Below, one piece after another: positions 24,977 to 35,330 of a DNA stretch of 64,000 nt. The notes beneath the pieces are model-generated. The model worked only from the letters and a program-made list of their open reading frames with translations. It ran no database searches and was not told where the DNA came from. Where the stretch lies: contig NW_027192194.1 of assembly GCF_041956535.1 (NCBI RefSeq), forward strand, positions 93,444 to 157,443. Reading direction: 5' to 3'. Within the stretch, counting starts at the first letter, position 1; each line of letters starts with the position of its first letter. The stretch is from Calcarisporiella thermophila CBS 279.70 (lineage: Eukaryota; Calcarisporiellomycota). The position numbers were made by a program, and so were the translations under genes.

Positions 24977-26903
24977 TTAAAGTGAGGCGCGGCGATCCTG
25001 GGAGACGGAATAGTAATGTCCCATGTCAGAATATTGCACTAGAGAAGCTAGTTCCGTTGGAGGAGGCGCTGCCATCGCCTGAGATCGAGATTTGGATAGA
25101 TTAGGCACGTTGAATGACTCGAAATTGAAAGTGCTAAAATCGTGCGGGTAATATTGGCACTCGAAGTGGTTGACAGGGAGTTTCACCAATATTTGTTGGT
25201 TGTAATGAAGTGTCTCTGGATATGGGTGGCACAAGGGAACAGACATAGGATAGTTCTATTTTATAAATATAATTTAATCAATGGAATAGCATCGCTACCA
25301 AATAAACACGACGCCGCTCACCCTGTAGCAAGGGCTGCTATAATGGTAATTCAGTTGTAACTCTTTTTCTGATGAATAGGACTGAGATTGATATGGCACA
25401 TTCGAATAGGGGGAACATTGCAGGCACTCATGATACGGATCCGACGAAAATAACTGATCCCGTGACTGATCTGACTCTGCACTTAAGAAATGGGTTGATA
25501 TCTGCCTCTCATTGTGCAGTTGGTGCTATTGATAACAAGGACAATAAGGAAGAATTAGAAATTTGAAGTTATATAAGTTGAATACACTAAAAATAAGATA
25601 ATGACACAGGATCTCGTCTCCGTTTCCCCCTTTGGTATCCATGTCGTATGATCAAATGGGTTCGAAGTGAAAGGGACGGCAGAAACTAGTGAAATTGGCG
25701 GTTCAAACGCCGCCGTCAGGAGATACTCTTTTTGATTCTCTTTGAGGTCTGGCTCTGAGCCCATAATCATTTGGCTAGTTGAAGCCGGATTTAAACTAGA
25801 CCGCTCTATCTTATCTATGTCGCTGTCTTCCATTTGCGATTTCTCTCCCGCTTGTAGATGTCTTTGTTCGAGCTTTTCATGACTTGTTACCATGCCAAGA
25901 TTTCTCTCTCTCGCGTGGTTGGATAGGTCGCTACATAGCATGGATTGCTCCTGCCCATCACTACATGTTAGTTTCAGCTATACATTCGAAAGCCCTTTTT
26001 TTCTTATTACCTTTTCAATTCGTTTATCATGCTTGGGCTTTGAATCGAAGGGCTGGAATGTTTTCGATATAAAAATTGGAAAATAGTTAAAATTGGCTTT
26101 AGCCATTCAAATAAAATGAACCATTTAAACAACGAGAGAAAATATACGTTGAGGTCGCTCAATCTGCGTTCGTCCTGTGTATTTCGAAAAATAGGCAATT
26201 GATCCAGCTATTTATTGGTATAAGAAATTGGCGCAGACATTAAAAGAAAGATAGAAGGACTAGCTGTTAAGGATATATCACCTTTACAAATCCGTTTATC
26301 TCAATAGGCTCTTCCTTATTCTGTGCACCGTTATCCCCGGGAAAATATATCACCTTATTTTGTTGCTGTGTGATACTGGAGATACTTGGTGTAAAGGGCG
26401 ATCTCATTTGAGAGTACTCTTGAGAGAAGATCGAAGCTTCCTCTGAAATCGTGTGTTTCTGGTTTCATTATTTGGAGAAAATTGGAAGAAATGATTCAAT
26501 GATATAGGATAAATTTAAGCATCCACCTACCCTGTACTCGTAACGCTCCCTGATGAACCTATCTCTATCTTCGTCGGCCATTCGATAATAGGGCTAATAA
26601 ATTGTTTGAGGGCTTACCATCTCTATTATTCCATATATTGAAGGGATTGCTCACCTGCTTTTCCTGATCAGACATTGAATTCCAAATTTCCGCGAGCCTT
26701 TTCCATCCACCACCTTTCCTCCCACAATGCCAATAGAAATGGATTGATGAAGAATTCTGAAAATGTTTTAAAATGAGTTTACCTTTGCTGCCAGCTTTAT
26801 GATCTGAAATACTCTTATGATGTTGCTTGATGAAAAAGGAATATGCTGAGATAGCACGTTTAGGCCCCTCCTTTTTCGCTCTACATTTATTTGACTTTGT
26901 CAT
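24977..26903 (-). CDS. HMG-box protein
   Basis: DNA-binding protein with one N-terminal HMG box and a long Ser/Gln-rich tail. From ATG 26903 the box reads GPKRAISAYSFFIKQHHKS, then GGGWKRLAEIWNSMSDQEKQ and PYYRMADEDRDRF, rebuilt across two introns (near 26782-26715 and 26656-26594). Helix residues expected of HMGB-type boxes are present. Downstream exons, by frame, include ISEEASIFSQEYSQMRSPF, MEDSDIDKIERSSLNPAS, CLQCSPYSNVPYQSQSYSS and a last exon from about 25255 to the stop at 24977 (FECQYYPHDFSTFNFESF). The exon structure between about 26290 and 25960 is uncertain. It may be a transcription factor. It is not flanked by triose-phosphate transporter or DHX helicase genes, so I do not read it as a mating-type locus. 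Confidence 0.75.
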
Positions 26904-27218
26904 GCTGATCAATGAGCTCGATTATAAGAGCGAAAAAGCTCCTCCCCTGAGTGACTTTGATATTTTAAGAGATGTCCTAAATTTGCTTGACTGGTGGCAA
27001 AAACGACGCGTTTGAGTTGGGAATCTTGCAACTCTGAGAATATCATGATCAAATATTTAATTAAAGCAGGTGTAATTTGTCCCAATTGGGGTGAATCGGA
27101 TTAATGTGCATTTAACGCGTATTTTCTTAAATGGAAAAGTAGCTCAAATTTTTGTTTTCTTTGATGCTTATCTCCCTCTTGGAAATTTCTGATTTCGAGA
27201 TTTTGATAGGTGAGAGGT

Positions 27219-27458
27219 TTATTCTGTCCCTTCAGCTCCAGCAATTATCAGCTCCGGCGCATCAGCCCCAAATATAAAAGTAAAGATCGGTTTCTCTGAT
27301 TCTATAGCTTTGGCTCCTGGCTCACGGCTGGAATAAATACATTCCAATCTTTCAAACATATGTGATTTGAATAGCAATAAATCATTTAAAAGTCCTAGCG
27401 ACTTCATCTTACTACATTTGTTGGTGTTTGAAATCTTCGGTAAGACGAGGAGAGTCAT
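27219..27458 (-). CDS. Small unrecognised ORF
   Basis: A 79-codon minus-strand frame from ATG 27458, containing KMKSLGLLNDLLLFKSHMFE and KPIFTFIFGADAPELIIAG, ends at 27219. It sits in the 720-bp gap between the divergent HMG-box and septation genes. Composition is more protein-like than the surrounding shadows, but I know no homologous family, so it may be spurious or an exon of a small gene. Confidence 0.25.
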   Translation of the reverse strand: MTLLVLPKISNTNKCSKMKSLGLLNDLLLFKSHMFERLECIYSSREPGAKAIESEKPIFTFIFGADAPELIIAGAEGTE

Positions 27459-27624
27459 GAGTAGACGACGTCTGTGGGAATGGCACTGATTTGTCTGCGC
27501 CACCGAGATTTCTCACTCGTTTCACTCGATTCTATTTTTGCCTTTTATTCTTCAAGAGGAGAGACGGTGGAAAATCTTTTGTTTTAAATACACTCCCCGC
27601 TGGCTGCGAAATAATCATCTCAGG

Positions 27625-30600
27625 ATGCCCACGCTTCCCTTTCTAACGCAGCGTCGTTCACGAACCAACCTAACCCCGGAGCCACAGCCGACAAATCCTA
27701 CATCTTCGCCGCAAATGCCGACACGTCGTATTCCATCCGAGCCGCATTCTCTTGCGCAGCGTGAGAGGCCATTCTCCATGGCAACGGATCACTTTCCTTC
27801 CCCGACGCAACGACCCTTGAATCGGTCTCTTTCGAATGTACCCTCTCATCGAATGACTGTAGATTTTCAGTCACAGATGCCTCAAAATTCCCCTCCAATG
27901 CATACCCATTTTCAAGGCAGGCAGCCGCCCTCTGGTTTGAGAATATCAACCATTCAACCCGATACAATGCTACAAGCATCTCCCGTAGCTATGTCTGCGC
28001 CCGTTGACTTTAGTGGGCAAGGTGGCATGGGATCGGTTCGAAGCTTGCCGTCGATGATTCACAGCCCGGTAATGCAGAAAATGGACGAAGTAGTGGTGCA
28101 GATGCAAGTCTCGCAGGCTGTGATGGATGCTAGCGGATTTGAGATTTTACCGATGGAAGAAGTTGAAGAGTTGAAAAAGGTATTAATTGTGTGCTCAAGA
28201 TATTGACGCCAATTTAGCGGTAATTAATCTTGATATTATTAATATTAATTCTTGCGCGTTATTTTCTATTAGGATTATACAATGCTGTCATCGCGGACAG
28301 CTGCTCTTACAAATCAACTCTCCATTGAAAACAAAATTCGCGAAGCTGCTGTTTCACTCACACAATTGCATGCCAACAATCGTAAACTTCTTAAGCAGGC
28401 TAACGAACAACTAGCAGCAGCTAACCGTAAGGTTGAGCAAGTAACGACAGAGTTAGCGCGTCTAAGCCAGAGAGAAGTAGAGGTTGAACGCAAATTGATG
28501 CAACACGCAGCGGGCGTGTTAAGTATGGGCGTTAGACGACTGGAAGAGCAGGTGCGATCGGGTGGATTTTCGGGGAGCCCAGCCGGTGCAGGGTTTATGG
28601 ATGCAGGAGTTCAACAAGACACGTAAGTGATTATTTATTTTTGCAATTCTCTTTCGATTTTTTTTCTGTTGCTCCCTCGCTAAACTCTCTATGCCCTAAA
28701 CATTCTTATTTTTTAGGAATGACTTGAAACAGAAAATTAAATACCTTAACAATCTGATTGTTCATCTCCAATCAAGCGTCACTGAATCTCAGCAACTGCT
28801 CAAGACGCGCGACCACGAAATCGAAGATCTAAAGATGCAGCTCAAATACTCACACGATCCTGGCTCGGACGAAAAAGAGCGCCTTATTGCTGAATTGCGT
28901 GCCGAATTAGAAGATGTTAGCTCCCAGCTAGATATGTTACATCGAGGGGACACGGATAAAGAGGATGAAGAGCTCAAAATGGAGAATAGCTCACGACTGA
29001 TGGAGCTTCAGTCGACGCTGACCCTCTTGGAGTCCGACCTATCGGGCGCACATAACCGTATCCACGAACTAGAAGAAGAATTGGCCCGAGAGCGTGACAA
29101 AGCGACAATAGCGGCTGCACAGGCCCCCACCGAGGACACCAAGTTTGAAATCGAACGAGTGCAAGCTGAGGCGGAGTTCGAGCGTCGGCAGCGAACCGAG
29201 TTGCAGAGCCGTATTCTAGATCTAGAGAGAGAGTTGGCTTCAGCGCGCAGAGAGCAGCATCCTGCTGCAGCTCTCAGAGACAGCTCCGGAGTCGATATTG
29301 AGGCTCTTCGCACACGCCTCTTTGACGCTGAAGAGGAGCGAGATATGCTGAGCAATCAGTACCACAGCATGTCCGACACACTCCGCTCGCTGTACGCCGA
29401 GCTCCCCGATAATCCGGCCGAAAATAGTATTAATGGAGAGGATTCCTTCAACATGGACGCGCTGGTGAGCCGCATCAGGCGACAGGTCGAAGAAAACCAC
29501 CGTCTGATGGATCGGGTGATGGAGCTGCACTCGAGTGCTGAGGAAGTTGAAGAGAAACAACAGCGCATGCGGCAAGAGCACGAGCATCTGAAGGCGCAGC
29601 TTGAGCGACAGCAGTCTGAACACACTGCCATCCTGGCATCACGCGTCGCTGAACTGGACGCGACAAAGAATCAAGTCACCGGCTTGGAGACACGTCTGTC
29701 ACAGTTGCAAGGGGAACTTAACACCTCTCGGCAGAAGGAGAAGGAAATGTCGGCAGAAATGGAGAAGTTGCGTGAAGAAATGGCACAGGTGGATAGGGAA
29801 CGACACCAATTGCAAGAGGCACTTGCTGGCGCTGCGGCACAGATGTCGGAAGGGGAGTCTGCGCTTGAGCAGCGTTTTGCAGAGTTGGAGAGAGGCTTAC
29901 GCGCCCAAATCAGCGACAGGGAGAGAGATATTAAGCAGTACGAGACCGAGCTGGAGGAGGCGCGCCGGCAGCTCACCGAAAAGAGTGAGGAGTGTGAGAG
30001 ATTGCGGGATCAAACTCAAGAACTGGAAGTCGCTGTGGCAGAGAAATCTCGCACACTGGAGGAACTCCAAGACCAGTCGGCTCGATTGCACGAGGAGCTG
30101 GAGGACACCAAGCGTCAGCATCAAGAACTTAGCGATGAACACGCCGCCGCGATTGCCACCGCCTCTGCCTCCGGCATCGCAAAGACACAACAGGACTTGG
30201 CCCAGGCGCATAAACAAATTGCCCAGCTGAAAGAGGAGATTGAGGGTCTGCGTCAGGATCTATCCGTGGAGCAGGACCAGCAGAAGACGCTTCGCTCCAC
30301 CCTCCAGGTGGCACAGAGGGAGTTTTCGGCACGAGAACAGATACTGGAGAAGCGGTCTGAGACGCTGCGTGAGGAACTTGACTGCGTGCAGAGAGAATTT
30401 GATCGCCTGATGAGCAAATTGACCGACTTCGACGAGGAGCGGGACGAGCTAGAAGACCAGGTCCGTCACCTCAAGGTCAAGGTGAGAGAACTGGAGACAC
30501 AGCTGAACGAGGAACGCGTGAAGCGGGTTCCATCCGGAGATGGGCAGGCCGAGGCGAAAAAGCTGATGGAGGAGTTGCGGCGGGAGTATTCGGCGGCCCT

Positions 30601-30727
30601 TGAGCGAGAAGCAGAGGAAAAGCAGAAACTAGAGCTGGCACTACGACAGGCCAAACGCCAGCGGGAAATGAGTATGCTGACGGATAAGGAGACCAAGGGG
30701 GTACAAACCACGTTTATTAGTGGATAG
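27625..30727 (+). CDS. Coiled-coil protein with 'up-regulated during septation' domain
   Basis: Fungal structural protein carrying the Usp1/'up-regulated during septation' domain, presumably acting at septa or polarised growth sites. Exons are 27625-28179, 28273-28622 and 28717-30727, 2916 nt and 971 residues. The N-terminal 150 residues are Pro/Ser-rich and disordered. The conserved domain begins MQVSQAVMDASGFEILPMEE, then VEELKKDYTMLSSRTAALTN, spanning the first intron. From about residue 300 to the end it is an almost unbroken heptad-repeat coiled coil rich in E, Q, R and L (for example LEEELARERDKATIAAAQ). The final residues are KGVQTTFISG. The ATG at 27625 is the first in frame. Molecular function in this family is poorly known; the domain assignment is from recalled consensus. 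Confidence 0.8.
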
Positions 30728-31389
30728 TGATGATGCACTCTTTTTCCCCTTCTAGCCATTGATATTTGTTTTTTCTTTCTCCATTCATATATTTTTCATT
30801 TTAATAATAATACTCATTTTTTTTTCCTTTTAGCTTTTTGAAAAGTTATGTAAAATGTTATATTTTTTGATTATTTCCTCTACTTCTTTTCGTGATATTT
30901 TTGTTCCTACTTGCCTCTCATTATTATTAATATATATTTGTCGAACAGATTAGTTTTTTTTTTTTGGAAGAAAACGGAAGCATTGAAAATATTATTCTTT
31001 ATTATCTCTCCTGATCGCCTATTCAAACAATTGAATTTGAACAACCCCAAAATCAACTGGGTTCACAAGGCTGTTTTTAACACAAGATACGGTTAATACG
31101 AGTTATTGGGTTTGTCATTCGGTTTGCGCTAACCTACACTTGTTAAGATTCGGTAAAAAGCTTTTGATGATGAGAAGAATGCGTTATAAAAGTATTCGAG
31201 AATTATTTCTCTAGCCTAACGAATTTTTGAAGATATATAAGTAATTGCAGATACATCTGAAACTCAGATGCTCCAATGTCTGCTCAGGCTTGGAATTTCC
31301 CATATTCAATTTATGATATAATAGAATTTAACAATTTTAATATTTTTCTCTTAAACTTTATAGAGATAAAATTCTTTAAAGTTCTTGAC
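30728..31389. other. AT-rich intergenic region
   Basis: 662 bp between the septation gene and the first secreted-protein gene. It contains a TATAAAA string at about 31185-31191 and is very AT-rich. Reading frames upstream of ATG 31390 are open back to 31276 but lack a signal-like start, so the coding start is placed at 31390. A 5'-UTR intron ending near 31250 is possible. Confidence 0.5.
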
Positions 31390-31728
31390 ATGCTAAAGTT
31401 AATTGTTCTGTTCTCTGCTCTAACAACCTCGGTTAGCGCCTTTTTGGTCACTTGGGCCACCGGTGGCTGCGTTCTTATTGATTATGGCAAGTGCTTGAAC
31501 ATAGTCGCAGATACACGAGATATAATAGCCTCCGAAGATTCGGCAGGCGGATTCAGCTGTTCAACAGATGATAATGGTAACGGCAGTGTCCTTTGTCGGA
31601 TAAAGAAAGAAACTAAACTTTCGTGTTCCGACCTTCAAAATCGCTGCACCAAATACGGTGGAACCTGGAAACCCAATATGTGCCGCTCTACTAGGAAAGC
31701 TCTTCTAGTAAAGCGCGACCGATGTTGA
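31390..31728 (+). CDS. Small secreted cysteine-rich protein
   Basis: 112-residue single-exon protein with a clear signal peptide (MLKLIVLFSALTTSVSA, cleavage after SA) and eight cysteines in the mature part, with segments GGCVLIDYGKCLN, FSCSTDDNG, VLCRIKKETKLSCS, RCTKYGGTWKPNMC and a C-terminal KRDRC. An even cysteine count after a signal peptide suggests four disulfides and export to the cell wall or medium. I match it to no known fold. It opens a run of three small secreted-protein genes (31.4-34.6 kb) in a locally AT-rich, rearranged stretch. An effector-like or hydrophobin-like role is conjecture; the cysteine spacing is not that of hydrophobins. Confidence 0.72.
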   Translation: MLKLIVLFSALTTSVSAFLVTWATGGCVLIDYGKCLNIVADTRDIIASEDSAGGFSCSTDDNGNGSVLCRIKKETKLSCSDLQNRCTKYGGTWKPNMCRSTRKALLVKRDRC

Positions 31729-31902
31729 ATAAGAAGTAGTGGTAATGTGTACTACGATTTCAATATAAAGGCCTTTTTAGAGACTTAATAAACTATCGCA
31801 AGGGGTCAATCCGCTGTCCTCAGTAATTGAGCTCATGGCAAATATTTCCAATCCATAGTAAACCATATACTGAAGATGTATTAGTAGATTTGCGTTGAGC
31901 AG

Positions 31903-32304
31903 CTAATTGGTGCAGTGCATCTCTGCATCTGGAATCATAAAGCTGAGGGCTCTTATAATGAGAGGATTTATTTCATTTCCATGTAGATAAATATAGTTAT
32001 GATAACTATGCTTCAGGCTCGACACAGTAAATGTAGCCATGTCGTTTAATGCCTTTGAAATCGCAAATTTACTTTCCTTGTACCGTTTGCGTCCAGTTGA
32101 ACCATGTGGCACGGTCTCGCAGAGTTGATTGTCGACTCTAACTAGGGCAACGCAGGTGTCTCCTTCGATCGTCTTTTTTCGTATAAATCCTTCAGGGTAG
32201 CTACAGCGCCAGTACCAAAGCTCGTAAGCTTGTACGGTGATGGCCATTGCGATGCCAACCAAGACAACAAGGTTGCTCTTCAGAAACATGTTGTATCTAA
32301 ACAT
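31903..32304 (-). CDS. Small secreted protein, type A
   Basis: 133-residue single-exon protein. Two in-frame ATGs (32304, 32289) precede a hydrophobic leader, LVVLVGIAMAITVQA, and the second start gives the more usual signal peptide. The mature part has four cysteines (LWYWRCSYPEGF, GDTCVALV, QLCETVPHG, AEMHCTN) and no recognised domain. Its upstream region (32344-32571) is homologous to that of the unrelated Cys-rich protein gene at 33756-34568, so the two are likely co-regulated. It may be an orphan secreted or effector-like protein. The coding call rests on the signal peptide and intact frame; homology is unknown. Confidence 0.6.
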   Translation of the reverse strand: MFRYNMFLKSNLVVLVGIAMAITVQAYELWYWRCSYPEGFIRKKTIEGDTCVALVRVDNQLCETVPHGSTGRKRYKESKFAISKALNDMATFTVSSLKHSYHNYIYLHGNEINPLIIRALSFMIPDAEMHCTN

Positions 32305-32343
32305 TTAAATCTTAATATATTTTGTATACTAAGCGAGAGAGTT

Positions 32344-32571
32344 ATAAGTAGCTGCTGGTGGAGGTTATTGTGTGGACAAGGACGAGGTGCTTATAGAAGA
32401 TGTAAAGTCTTTGTTTTGTCTCGCTTCACTTAATAGTGTATTTTATCCACCGAAATCCAACTCTACCTATTATGTGCATTGAACACCTGGCTGGAACGTG
32501 AGTATGATCATATTAAACTGTGCTCGGGATTAGTTTGATCCCCAGGCAATTAATGGCATTGGCTAATGAAA
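32344..32571 (-). repeat. Duplicated promoter block, copy A
   Basis: Aligns across about 228 bp with 34638-34869. Shared runs include ATAAGTAG(C/G)TG(C/T)TGGTGGA, GTGCATTGAA(C/T)ACCTGGCTGGA and TAGTTTGATCCC. It lies directly upstream of the type A secreted gene on the minus strand. Confidence 0.85.
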
Positions 32572-32601
32572 ATCCAACTCTCTTTCTATGCGTAGAGTTG
32601 T

Positions 32602-32799
32602 AGACGCGCTCCTTTCCAATCGTTTCATTCTCCTCTTCACTATGGTCGAAAAGGAATGAATCAGCTGCCGATATCGGTGGATGAATGATAGGAAGCTTCT
32701 ATAATACTCTTGTTCCTCAGCATTATCTGGCCCATCCTCCTCCTCCTCTCCAATACATATTCTATGCTCTCCTGCGCTCTCTCCTTCAACTTCAATCAT
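32602..32799 (-). pseudogene. Truncated copy of the 37-kb coiled-coil gene first exon
   Basis: Degenerate copy of the 5' end of the gene at 36629-37222. The encoded AEEQEYY segment is retained. The start codon equivalent has become ATA, the donor GT after the EYY codons has become GA, and homology stops abruptly at 32602 inside what was exon 2. It cannot make the parental protein. A frame of 78 codons survives by chance. Confidence 0.8.
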
Positions 32800-33314
32800 T
32801 CAATCGAAACAGATAAAAAAACGTTTAAATATAGTACTCAGAAGGTGAATGCCTCTCGGCCAAATACGAGAGGTGGACTAATAGAGTAAAGGTTTGGGAT
32901 TACAAAGTGCCTACATGAACCCGTAGTTTTTGAATAGGGTGTGTCTGTCCATTAGTTTAAAGCATGGTTAGTGCTTGGGGGAAGGGAGCATCAAATTGGT
33001 TCGAAACACTACGCACCTTTCTCTGCGAAAAAACGATATCCCTGCTTCCTTACTTCTGACCTGGCCAACATGGAAGAGTACTTTGGTTTACGAGATATCG
33101 TGCTCTCACTCCTTTTGATAATGTGCAAGAACAAGCTAGTAGGATAGCAATAATGGCAAAATAAGGAAAAGCTTATTCCCATACCCCTTTGTTTGTTTTA
33201 CTTCTTGGTATATTCCCCCCAAAATTGATAAGCTACATCCCTTAATCCATATACATTCAATCCCTTCGATAATTTCTCCTCATCTCCCCTAGTTCACACT
33301 TCCTTATCCATATA
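32602..33314. repeat. Segmental duplication, derived copy
   Basis: About 713 bp colinear with 37061-37870, same orientation. It covers part of exon 2, exon 1 and the whole divergent intergenic region of the parental locus. Long near-identical runs include the poly-purine ATAAGGAAAA, TTTGTTTGTTTTACTTCTTG and TCCCTTCGATAATTTCTCCT. The copy lacks about 95 bp present in the source (37629-37723). Confidence 0.92.
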
Positions 33315-33726
33315 CCCCTGGTAGAGCCCCTAAAATGAAGGCATTTGGATGAATATCAGTAGACTTCATAGCTGTCAAAAGGCCACAATAAAGTATGTAA
33401 ATATCTGGTCCAATCAACCTCGTGCTCCTCTCTGATTCTTCTTGGAATCTTCTTAAGATGTGGTCTACCTTTGTAACAGTTCAGCAACTGTTAGAAATAC
33501 GATCCCTTAGGATATAAGAAAAGAATCCAAAGAAACAAAACTGTATGACTGAACTGGATTGTAATTTATAAGTAAATAAAAGAAACGAGTATAATATATT
33601 TGTTTCTTTTAATTGCTTTCTCTATTTATATATATAAAGGCAAAGTGTTAACGAAGGTTGTATATAAATTGGTCGGAGCTTGGTCGCGTTACCACTTTAT
33701 TAACCCAGCCAAGGATTAATCAATTC
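33315..33726. other. Intergenic remainder
   Basis: About 410 bp between the end of the duplicated block and the Cys-rich gene. AT-rich, with no gene or repeat recognised beyond the hairpin that follows. Confidence 0.5.
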
Positions 33727-33758
33727 TGAATTTAGAAATTCAAAAATTTCTAAATTCA
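33727..33758. repeat. Perfect 14-bp inverted repeat over a stop codon
   Basis: Arms 33727-33740 (TGAATTTAGAAATT) and 33745-33758 are exact reverse complements around loop CAAA. The outer three bases of the right arm are the stop codon of the minus-strand Cys-rich gene, so the hairpin would begin at its stop. Confidence 0.95.
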
Positions 33759-34568
33759 CAAGCACTTCTCTCTCTTAGCTTGGCGTCTACAGTCAGAATC
33801 CATGGGAGAGTTCATTGGGCAACACACTCCACCTGCATAGCACCATTCCCCGGATTTGCAGTCGCTGTCATTAGTGCAACAACCGTTCCATCTCTCTGAA
33901 CATATTCCATCTTTACACCATGTTTCGCACTCGAAGTTCGAGGTGCAATTCCCGCCAACTGGAGCGTAGACACGATCGCCACATTTACCGGAGTTACAGA
34001 CGAGCGCCCCCTCGCATTCAAGAGTCTCCTTACACGCTTCGCCCTTCTTGCGTTTTCCGGTGCACTTTTTGTCATAGCATTGCAAATCACTCAAGCAATC
34101 CGAGCTTGTCTCACACGCCCCGCCATATTTGCGCTTGCACTGAGGGAGACTATTGCCACCGCGATTCGTGTCGTCGCAAGATAAATCTGGGCCGCAATCA
34201 TAGTTATCCTCGCAGATATAGTTCAGCTTCCCAGTCCCATAATTAAGCGCGTAACAAAATATTCCATCACAAGCGTCGCCCTTATCACATCCAGGCATAC
34301 ACTTGCCTCTGCGAACCAAATCTTCAACACATTCCCCACGTATGCAAACTGCGGACCCACTACAATCCGCCGTAGCTTTGCACCTTTCTATACAAACCCC
34401 CTTTTCACAAACAGCAGACCCACGGCAATCCGCCTTAGCTTTGCACTTTTCTATACAAAACCCCTTTTTACAAACAGCAGACTCACGGCAATCCTTCGAG
34501 GTGTTACACGCATAGCCCAAGTGGAATGACGCGATAAGAGCAAAAGCAAAAACGCAATAAACTCTCAT
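33756..34568 (-). CDS. Secreted cysteine-rich protein with tandem repeats
   Basis: Single-exon, 270 residues with a signal peptide (MRVYCVFAFALIASFHLGYA) and more than 35 cysteines. After it come three tandem repeats of about 21 residues, of the form C-(R/S)-(E/G)-SAVC-(x3)-G-x-C-(I/V)-E. The copies are CRESAVCKKGFCIEKC, CRGSAVCEKGVCIERC and CSGSAVCIRGECVE. The remainder has spaced CxxxxDC and CxSGKC units (SSDCLSDLQCYDKKC, CEGALVCNSGKC, CCTNDSDCKSGEWCYAGGVC), a pattern seen in Dickkopf/colipase-like and other extracellular disulfide-rich proteins. No membrane span follows, so it is likely exported. Its upstream region is homologous to that of the neighbouring type A gene. Function is unknown; effector or cell-wall roles are guesses. 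Confidence 0.78.
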   Translation of the reverse strand: MRVYCVFAFALIASFHLGYACNTSKDCRESAVCKKGFCIEKCKAKADCRGSAVCEKGVCIERCKATADCSGSAVCIRGECVEDLVRRGKCMPGCDKGDACDGIFCYALNYGTGKLNYICEDNYDCGPDLSCDDTNRGGNSLPQCKRKYGGACETSSDCLSDLQCYDKKCTGKRKKGEACKETLECEGALVCNSGKCGDRVYAPVGGNCTSNFECETWCKDGICSERWNGCCTNDSDCKSGEWCYAGGVCCPMNSPMDSDCRRQAKREKCL

Positions 34569-34637
34569 TTTATCTGATGATTGTGCCAGGCTTTTATCTA
34601 TTGGTGAAATAGACGAGAAAGTACTTGAAATACGGCG

Positions 34638-34869
34638 ATAAGTAGGTGTTGGTGGACGTTATTGCGCGACTCCGTAAGGAAGACGGGCTAAATAGAGTGC
34701 GTAGCTTGTGCTTTGTCTTGGCTTATTGAATAAGCTATTCTATCCACTGAAACTCAAATTCCACCTAATTTGTGCATTGAATACCTGGCTGGACCGAGAG
34801 TATGGTCAGATCAAACCGTAACCGGGGTTTAGTTTGATCCCAGGTAGTTAACACCATTAGCCAATGAAA
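34638..34869 (-). repeat. Duplicated promoter block, copy B
   Basis: Partner of the block at 32344-32571, lying upstream of the Cys-rich repeat protein on the minus strand, 70 bp from its start codon. Both blocks end at an AATGAAA string. Confidence 0.85.
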
Positions 34870-35330
34870 TATATTGAATAAATTGGATAAAAAAAAACTA
34901 CAAACATCGGCATCTTGCTCTCTTTATTTCGATTCAAATGCGACACAAAAAAAATTCTAAATGCTCTCTTTCCAGAAGTGATGGCATGAAATTCGATTAA
35001 ATCTTGTCTATTTGTATTGATTTTCAACGCGATCCAAAAGCGAAACGCAAAATACAAAAAACGTGAATAATTTTACTCGAATAGTCAGAAAGGAGGAAAA
35101 CAAAAACCTGGCGATGCATGATTGAAAACCTTACTGGATAATCCCAATATCGCATTTTTTTTTCTATTGCTGTCGTGATCGATTATTCAATGTATTATTA
35201 GATTTTCTAAAATGATAGGTATTATCTGAAGATGATGCAAACATAATAAGAAGTAATGATAAAGTGAACTAGGAAAATTATGGAAATGAAAATAATACGA
35301 AGTAGGCAAGGGAGATACACAACACGAGTG
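34870..35330. other. AT-rich intergenic region
   Basis: 461 bp between two minus-strand genes: the 3' end of the Myb/U-box gene and the distal promoter of the Cys-rich gene. No gene or repeat seen. Confidence 0.55.

Noticed and set aside
24977-26903. HMG-box gene as a sex (mating-type) locus
   Set aside because: Mucoromycete sex loci carry the HMG gene between a triose-phosphate transporter and an RNA helicase. Here SUB2 is 10 kb away with several genes between, and the neighbours are unrelated.
30338-31275. Possible additional gene after the septation protein
   Set aside because: Only short AT-rich frames without signal peptide, motif or splice support.
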